Origin: Selaginella moellendorffii
Lineage: Eukaryota > Streptophyta > Lycopodiopsida > Selaginellales > Selaginellaceae
Reading direction: 5' to 3'
Length of the DNA stretch: 64,000 nt
NCBI RefSeq assembly: GCF_000143415.4
Contig: NW_003314270.1
Location: 2,324,290-2,388,289 of the forward strand
The notes below the pieces were generated by a model, which was not told the DNA's origin, did not search any database, and worked only from the letters and a program-made list of their open reading frames with translations. Of the stretch, positions 57,294 through 64,000 are shown piece after piece (the stretch's first letter is position 1; every line of letters starts with the position of its first letter). The translations under genes and the position numbers were made by a program.

Positions 57294-58658
57294 TGTAAGC
57301 CACAAATTTTTCCTTTCCAATTTGCCAGCTTACCTCATCTATCCAACCCACACTGCCTTGGCTTTTGCTAAGTTCCCTCGCCAAAGTTCCCGCCTATTGT
57401 ACCAGCTCTTACTTGGTCCTACTTGGTTTCAGCTACTCACTGCACGAGCAATAGAGTGTTAGCCATCCATCTACGGATTCCCAAATCTCTCCCAATCACC
57501 CTCCCCGGGTTAGACTGAACTTAAGGTTCAGCTACACTCCCTGCAGGCATAAATAACCAAGCACACCAAACCTCCAGGTTCCTAACATCCCTTGGTACAA
57601 CAAGACTTGATCATGGGACCCTCTAATTCCTAAGCCTTGGGTGCAACACTTGCTTCGGGACACCGAGGCAAAACATCGTGGCCTAACCACCTGGTATGGG
57701 TACCTCAACCCCCCCCCCCACACACACACACTTCTATCCCGAAGAGAAAGCCCAAGCCCCTAGGAAGGGTGAGGATCAATGAGCCACAAGGTACTCAAGT
57801 GGGGCACCACTCCATATGAGCCGGGAGCACCGCAGTCGATTTCCCTTTTAGGAGTGGGAGCTGCTCTTGAGCACTTCCTTGGGTGGCCCCTCCAGCACCA
57901 CCCGAATCCATGCTCACTCCCACCCAGTCTCAACCTCAAGTCAGTTTGGAAGCACCACTGCCCCCCCCCCCGGGAGACGCACGCTTTGGGCTTTCACCCC
58001 TTGACCTATATTAGTACTCGGACTCGGTCTCGATCTTAGACCTGACTTTGGACTCGGTCTCGGACTCGATCTCGGACTCGACTTCGGACTCAACCTCGCA
58101 CTTGGTCTTGAACTCGGTCTCCGAGTTGGCCTTGGACTCGATCCCAGACTCTATCTCAAACTCAATCTCAGAGTTGGTCTTGGACTCGATCTCAACTCAG
58201 TCCCATCCCATAAACTCTTTATCATTTCGGTCATGCTTTTGGGGATCTTTTAGCCTACGACACATCGAGGAGTTGGTTCCTTACAACTCCACCACCCATA
58301 GAAGAAGTTCGATGCCCACATCAAATGTCTCTTTTAAAATCCTACGACTTGTTGACCATGTCTCCGGGGGCATCCCCCCACTTAGCAATGAATGCCTAAG
58401 TTAGCCTCCCTAGCCAAGAGCCCATGACAACGGAATATAGGTGTCCCTATACCCCTCACCTCACCATGCCCTAGTATGGGGTCGGGACTTGAACCTAGCC
58501 TTGGTTTACTAGGGGGTTGAGACTCGAACCCAACCTCCGTAGAATACGTTTAAGGATTCGACATCCCTGTAGGGAGTCGGGCATAGTGCCCTACGCCTGG
58601 TCGACCTAGCTAACCCATGCTAATTAGCTTACCTTCGGTGCACCTTCAGGTCCCAACA
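57294..58658 (-). mobile_element. 3' LTR of the long-LTR Ty3/gypsy element
   Basis: On the plus strand it starts TGTAAGCCACAAATTTTTCC. It aligns from its first base with the right LTR at 63511 onward. The far boundary is placed at CCCAACA (58658) because it forms TG...CA ends; this cannot be checked, as the matching part of the right LTR is outside the window. The two LTRs differ at many positions and by indels, so the insertion is not recent. GTATA precedes it as the likely target duplication. Confidence 0.75.
58016..58200. repeat. Minisatellite inside the LTR
   Basis: Imperfect 12-bp units on the theme GGACTCGGTCTC or GGACTCGATCTC repeat about 15 times. It is internal to the long LTR. Confidence 0.85.
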
Positions 58659-61500
58659 TATACCATTGCTCAACTTCACAAATTGATACTTTTTAATTAA
58701 ACTTTGCATAAGTACATAGAGTCTGCCATGTAGAAATTCCTCCATTAGATCTTGCACAATTGCTAAGTTCTCCTCTGGTTCCCATGTTGCTTTGCAGTGT
58801 GGAAATCCTTTCCACTTCACATGGAACTCTCTCACTTTGCGTCCTTGTCACTTGCTCTTGCGTGCATTGAGGATGGCCTCGACTTTGTATTCCTCTTCCC
58901 CTTGGATAACCTCAGGTAAAGGTCTTATTTGGTCCTTGCGAAGCAGATCCTCAAAGTACGGCTTGAGTAAGTTCACGTGGAACACTGGGTGCATCTTCCC
59001 CATCTCTTGAGGAAGTCGGAGACAGTAAGCCACTTTACTGATTCGTGCCTCAATCTCGTAAGGCCCCGCAAACCTGCTTAAGGAACTCAAGATCAATTCA
59101 TTTACAGGAATACATGCATTTTACCTTTGGGTCAACTTCTAGCTGATCCCACTTGGTAGCTTGAGGTTCTTGGTGTTTAGCCACACCTTCTCCCCAGCTT
59201 GGAACTCCACATCTTGGTGTTTCTAGTTCACATACTTAGTTTGCCTTTGTTGAGCCTGTTCTAAGGAATCCCTCACTAGATTCTAAATGTTGAGTCTCGC
59301 TGCCGTGAATGCCTCCACTGCAAGTAACTCTCCATGATACTCGGCCATGCCAAGTTCCACAGGACCTTCAATAGCTTGCCCATTAATGACTTCCTATAGA
59401 CTCACCCCGATACTCGAGTGTGGTGAGTTGTTATAGCACATTTCCGCAAGTCCCAAATGACTTACCCAATCAGTCTGGTCTCCCGAGACATAGCATCGCA
59501 AATAGTCCTCCAACTGCCTATTCACCCTTTTCATTTGTCCATCTGTCAAGAAAAGTTAGTGCCATTCAACTTGACTTAATACCCAATACCTGTCTGTGGG
59601 TGATAGGTTGTGCTCAACTTGGTGCGATACTATTCCAGAAGAGTTCTCCAGAACCTGCTAGTGAAGATTTTATCTCAATCTAAGATGATCTCCTCTAGCC
59701 TTCCCCGCACTCGAACCACTTGTTTGAAAAACAGCTTCGCCACACCTTCTGCATCCACTTCCGTTGTGGTGGGTATGAAATATGCCATCTTTAAAAATTG
59801 GTCCACCACCACGAATATCACATCAAACCCGGGGAGTCCCGTGATGAAGTCTATCATAAGACATTTCCACGGACGATCTAGAATTGAGATGCTTTGTAAC
59901 AAGCCCCCACTAGCCTTAGTCACGGCTTTGACCTGCTGACATGTTGGACATGTCTTTACATAGTCTTGGACATCCTTAGCCATATCTGGCTAGTGGTACT
60001 TCCTCTTGAGTAAGCCCATCGTCTTGGGCACTCTGCCGTGTCTCGCAAGATGTCCGTCATGACACTCTTCTAAGGCTACCTTAGTTCCCCTTCCTTAGTT
60101 CCCCTTCTGTAACATACACCCTCATTTACTTGTAATAAATGAGTCCGTTGTGTTTCGCATAGCCCGTTTCCTCTTTTGTTGGCAGCTCACCTCTCTGGTG
60201 AGCTTCCTATACCTCTAGATTCCTCAGCAACAGTTTTTGTGCTAGACCATCGTTTTCATATGCTGTTCGCACATCATCCCAAAAGGTCGCTGTCGCGCTA
60301 GATATCGCCAATTTCAAGCTCACTTTTCAACTTAGCGCATCTGCCACAATGTTGCTTTTCCCAGGCTTGTACAGAATCTCACAATCAAACTCGGCCAAAG
60401 CATTGGCCCACCGACCCTATTTCCCTCTCAGGTCGGGGAAACAGGGTGACAAGAAGTGTTTTGTGCCACATTGTCTGTGTAAACCTTGAAGTGTCTCCCA
60501 AGGTAGTGTTGCCACTCCTTGAGCGCCTTGACCACCGCAAACAATTTCTTCTCATGGGCAGGCCACTTTTGTTGAGCCTTGTCCAACTTCTTCAAGAAGA
60601 ACGCTACTGGATGGTTGTCTTGCTTCAAAACTATGCCCAACGCAAAGTTTGAAGCATCTGTTTCTACCTCAAAGTCCTTACCAAAGTTTGGTAACGCTAA
60701 CACAAGAGCCTTCCTCAACTTCCCTTTGAGGTGGACAAAAGCCGCCTCGCATTCCACTGTCCATACCATTTTCCCTTTTCCCATTTGGTCCGTTAAGGGT
60801 AGGGCTACTCCTGAATAGTGTTTGATAAACTTTTGGTAGTATTTGCATAGCCCCAAGAATGCCCTTAACTCATGTACATTCAATGGTCTCTCCCAATCTT
60901 GGATCGCTTGGACCTTCTCAAGGTCCACCTTGAGCCCGTCCTTGCCCACCACATGCCCAAGAAACTTTACCTCTTGTTGAGCAAAGTCACATTTACTCTC
61001 TTTAGCATACAACTGATGTTCCTTTAGTTTCTCAAACATCTTCGTCAAGTGTTCGGCATGCTCCTCTAGCGTTTCGCTATAGATCATGATATCGTCAATA
61101 TAGACGACCACAAAGTGACCTAGAGAGGGTACAAAGATGTGGTTCATCAACGCCGAAAATGTTGCTGGCGCATTGTATAGCCCGAAGGGCATCACCAGAA
61201 ACTCAAAGCTCCCATACCTTGTTCGACAAGTTGTCTTCTCGACATCTTCCTTTGCTACCCTGATTTGGTAATATCTTAACCTTAGGTCAATCCTCGAGAA
61301 GTATTTTGCCTTTCCCAACCTATCGAATAGGTTTTCAATCCTTGGCAAAGGGTATTTGTTCTTCTTTGTATATTTGTTGAGCAACCAGTAGTCTATGCAC
61401 ATGCGCATAGATATAAATCTTTCTTCTTCAAAAATAACACTGGCACCCCATACGGCGACTTGCTCAACCTAATATACCCTTTGTCCACGAACTCCTCTAG
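58629..61500 (-). mobile_element. Degenerate pol of a chromodomain Ty3/gypsy element (RT, RNase H, integrase)
   Basis: In minus-strand order: reverse transcriptase with PFGLYNAPATF and VYIDDIMIYS around 61200-61050; RNase H with ETDASNFALGIVLKQ and WPAHEKKLFAVVKALKEWQH around 60700-60500; integrase zinc domain CPTCQQVK and core MIDFITGLPGFDVI around 59950-59800; a GPY/F-type module RFAGPYEIEARI, then HPVFHVNLLKPY near 59060-58960; and a C-terminal chromodomain, VREFHVKWKGFPHCKATWEP, near 58830. Frames are interrupted by stops (for example a TGA within the chromodomain near 58848) and frameshifts, so the element cannot make a full polyprotein. The chromodomain places it among chromoviruses. 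Confidence 0.9.
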
Positions 61501-61532
61501 TTGGCGCTTGAGCTTTTCAAGTTCTTTTTTGT

Positions 61533-62300
61533 TCAAATGATAGGGGGACGAACCACCGCCTCAGCACCCTCGACCAGCTCGATATTATGTTCTATTGGTC
61601 GTGTGGGGGGCAACCCCACTGGTAGCTCCTCCGGCATGGTATCCTGGAATTGGTCCAACACTCGTTGGATCACTAAAGGTACTTCTTTCGTTCCTGTTTT
61701 TTTGTCACTCTTCATCGAGAGTAAGCACAAAAATGCTACATTGGTTCCTTGAGTGAGTTGTCCTCTCGTGGACACCAGGTTTATGTAGGAATCTTTGGCC
61801 TTGCATTGCCCTACCTTTAGATCTTGGGCCTCCACCCTGGATCTTCTTCCTTGGGCATTCACTAGTACCACAAGGTTCCTACCTTGTCCATGCAGGGCTA
61901 CCACGAACCGATTGAACCAATCCATCCCGAAGATCACATCAAATCCCGCCATGTCCAAGACGGTGAAATCTTTGTCTACTTTCCATGTCCCTACTTCGAC
62001 TCTCGCTTGTCGAAGTACCTCATCGGTGCTTTGGCTACCTTGAACAAACTCTATAGTCCTTGGTTCCCCCAACCACTACAGTATTAGTTTGGTTTTCCGG
62101 ACTATGTTTGCAGCCACAAAATTATTCGAAGCACCCGTCTCAATAAAGATCTTAATAAAGCTACCTTCGAACTTCTTTCGGAAGGCTAGTAGATGTTGCA
62201 AATGACTGTCTACCAAAGTTTCTTGTGTAATGAGTAACTTTGAGCTAGGGACTGAATCATGTACCTCAATTTGGATTTCACCCCACTTAATGGCCATATT
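61533..62300 (-). mobile_element. Degenerate protease region of the Ty3/gypsy element
   Basis: Minus-strand reading gives IETGASNNFVAANIV at the aspartic protease site, where the usual DTG is ETG, then FTVLDMAGFDVIFGMDWFNR, the characteristic segment downstream of the active site, and the link towards reverse transcriptase. A stop near 62073 separates two frames. The protease is expected to be inactive. Confidence 0.8.
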
Positions 62301-63451
62301 GACTTTGGCCTTCTTCAGGTAATGACATTTTTCTCAAAAAGTGTCATACAATTGAAGCATATGTTATTTCCCATGCTACTAGTTGACTTGACCTTTTTAT
62401 CCTTGGGTTTGTCCCTTTTCACTTGACTCCCCCACGTACTTGCTCGCTAGCTGCTGGATTTGCATTTCTGGAACCCCAAGGACTCATTCTTAGAAAAGCT
62501 CTTCTTGAATTTCCCTTTACTATACATTCCCCTTTGTTTGGCCCCTTTACTAAACATGGACCCCAACCCTATCGTGTTCCCCTTTTGCAGGTTATCGTTG
62601 AAATGCACCTTGATGGCTGCATCCAACAGTTTCTTGGTTGGGTTCCAATGCATCACCTCACTACGAGCTCAGGTTTGCAAACTTGATATGAAGGCATGGA
62701 ATGCATCCATATCCCTCATGTCCATGACAAGTATCCTCTTTTCCATAAACCCATTCACATACTCCTGAATGGTTCCGGTTTGCTTCAGCCTACTCAACTC
62801 GTCTCTTAGATGTAGAGTAGTATTCGAAGGAACGTAAGTTGCGCAGATCCTCACCTTCATCATTTCTCAAGTGGCCACCGGTTCTTTGTTGGCCTCTATT
62901 GTTCTCCACCAAGACTTCGCATTATCTGTTAAGTATGGTTTTGGGCATGGGACCTTCTCCAAGCTTGGTAACCACAATTCTCGGAAATAGTCCTCCATAT
63001 CGTAAAACCAATCCTCCACCACCTTATAGTCGTTCACTCCCTTGAAGACCGGTGGGGGCTTTGGTTTTTACTTGGGAACTGCTTGAGGGACTGATTCCAC
63101 TTCAGTCTATATGACCTTGTTTGGTTTTAACTCAGTCTCTGCCGAAGGGTCCGCACCTTCTACGCTGCCAGCATTTGCAGACTTTTGCATTTTCTTCCAC
63201 TTTTTGTCACGTTTTAGCTTGCGTATGAGAGTCTCCAGTAGGGCATTGGTCTGTGCCAATTGTCCTTCTAGAACGTCCAATCAAGCCTTGGACAACCGAA
63301 CCTCACCACCGTACTCCTGTTTGGAAGTTTCCTCACTTGAGTCCTCCTCATGCAAGGATTCCTCATCCATAGCCTCTTGTTCGACTGGAGGCTCCAATTC
63401 TGGAGGAGGTTCTATCTCCACCTTAGTTCGTTTCCACCCTGCTTTTGCCAT
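62300..63451 (-). mobile_element. Degenerate gag of the Ty3/gypsy element
   Basis: An ATG at 63451 begins MAKAGWKRTKVEIEPPPELE; an in-frame stop follows at 63281-63283. Further gag-like segments are readable in other frames: FKGVNDYKVVEDWFYDMEDY, ATYVPSNTTLHLRDELSRLK and FMEKRILVMDMRDMDAFHAF. A poor CxxC zinc-knuckle remnant lies near 62350. The coding frame is broken several times. Confidence 0.75.
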
Positions 63452-63491
63452 CTCTCAGCAATCCACCTTTATCCTTCGCTAGAACTGAGGA

Positions 63492-63508
63492 AAAGGCTTC
63501 AATACCAA
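63492..63508 (-). other. Primer binding site, initiator-Met-tRNA-like
   Basis: Read on the minus strand just after the 5' LTR end (TTTACA), the sequence TGGTATTGAAGCC resembles the TGGTATCAGAGCC primer site complementary to initiator methionine tRNA, with a few changes. Confidence 0.7.
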
Positions 63509-63510
63509 AT

Positions 63511-64000
63511 TGTAAACAACAAATTTTTCCTTTCCAATTTGCTAGCTTACCTCGTCTATCCAACCCACACTGCCTTGGCTTTTGCTAAATTCCCTCACCA
63601 AAGTTCCCGTTTATTGTACCAGCTCCTGCTTGGTCCTACTTGGTTTCAGCTACTCACTGCACGAGCAACGTAGTATTAACCATCCATTCACAGATTCCCA
63701 AATCTCTCTCAATCCCCCTCCCCGGGTTAGACTGGACTTAAGGTTCGGTTACATTCCTTGCAGGCACAAGCAGCCAAGCACACCTTCCTAACATCCTTTG
63801 GTACAACAAAACTTGATCATGGGACCTTATAAATCCTAAGCCTTGGGTGAAACACTTGCTTCGGGACACCGGAGCAAAACACCATGGCCTAATTGCCTGG
63901 TATGGGTACCTCTACCCCCCCCACTTCCATCCCCAAGCCCCTAGGAAGTGCAAGGACCAATGAGCCACAAGGTACTCAAGTGGGGCACCACTCCACATGA
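63511..64000 (-). mobile_element. 5' LTR of the long-LTR Ty3/gypsy element, partial
   Basis: Starts TGTAAACAACAAATTTTTCC on the plus strand and matches the left LTR from 57294 to about 57820, with substitutions and several small deletions (for example a shorter C/CA run at 63916). The window ends inside it, so its outer end and the target duplication are not visible. Confidence 0.88.

Overview
This is nuclear DNA of a land plant. Genes carry spliceosomal introns that are mostly 45-100 bp, with GT/AG ends. The proteins are plant types: a PPR protein, a CNGC channel, a WBC-type ABCG half-transporter, a chloroplast UPF0016 transporter, a MUCI70/DUF616 protein and a MAPKKK. Very short introns, tight gene packing and an S-type PPR array suggest a lycophyte such as Selaginella; that is inference. 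ORF boundaries were corrected by reading splice sites. Where all exons were traced, the lengths fit the families (RAD51 340 aa, ABCG 699 aa, GDSL 398 aa).

The window alternates between AT-rich, gene-free blocks (1-5344, 26390-28640, 51790-56320) and two compact gene islands. Island 1 (about 6.5-26.3 kb) holds a decayed RAD51 plus ABCG-tail duplicate, an unfamiliar gene with a degenerate trypsin-like region, intact RAD51, an ABCG11/12-type exporter, a CNGC19/20-type channel, a UPF0016/PAM71-like transporter, a NicO/UreH-like membrane protein, TAF10, the tRNA deaminase subunit TAD3 and a CTC1-like telomere gene. Island 2 (about 28.6-51.8 kb) holds a tRNase Z-like gene lacking its zinc ligands, a PPR gene, a GDSL lipase, an unknown gene, a rhodanese + dual-specificity phosphatase + FHA gene, a MUCI70-like gene, a MAPKKK, a START-domain gene, a small conserved unknown, an ARM-repeat gene and a gene whose middle is built from nine tandemly duplicated exons.

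Two segmental duplications shape the islands. A direct one pairs about 5.35-8.2 kb with 10.39-13.1 kb. In it RAD51 and the ABCG tail survive in the right copy and decay in the left. An inverted one pairs about 43.2-44.5 kb with 49.5-51.8 kb. Each arm keeps one intact gene of a START/repeat-exon pair and a broken remnant of the other.

The right end (56.3-64.0 kb) is a nest of Ty3/gypsy retrotransposons. A minus-strand element with long LTRs, an iMet-like primer site and a chromodomain is inserted into an older minus-strand element with about 176-bp LTRs. A solo LTR of that older family lies at 6173-6341. Both elements carry stops or frameshifts and look dead.
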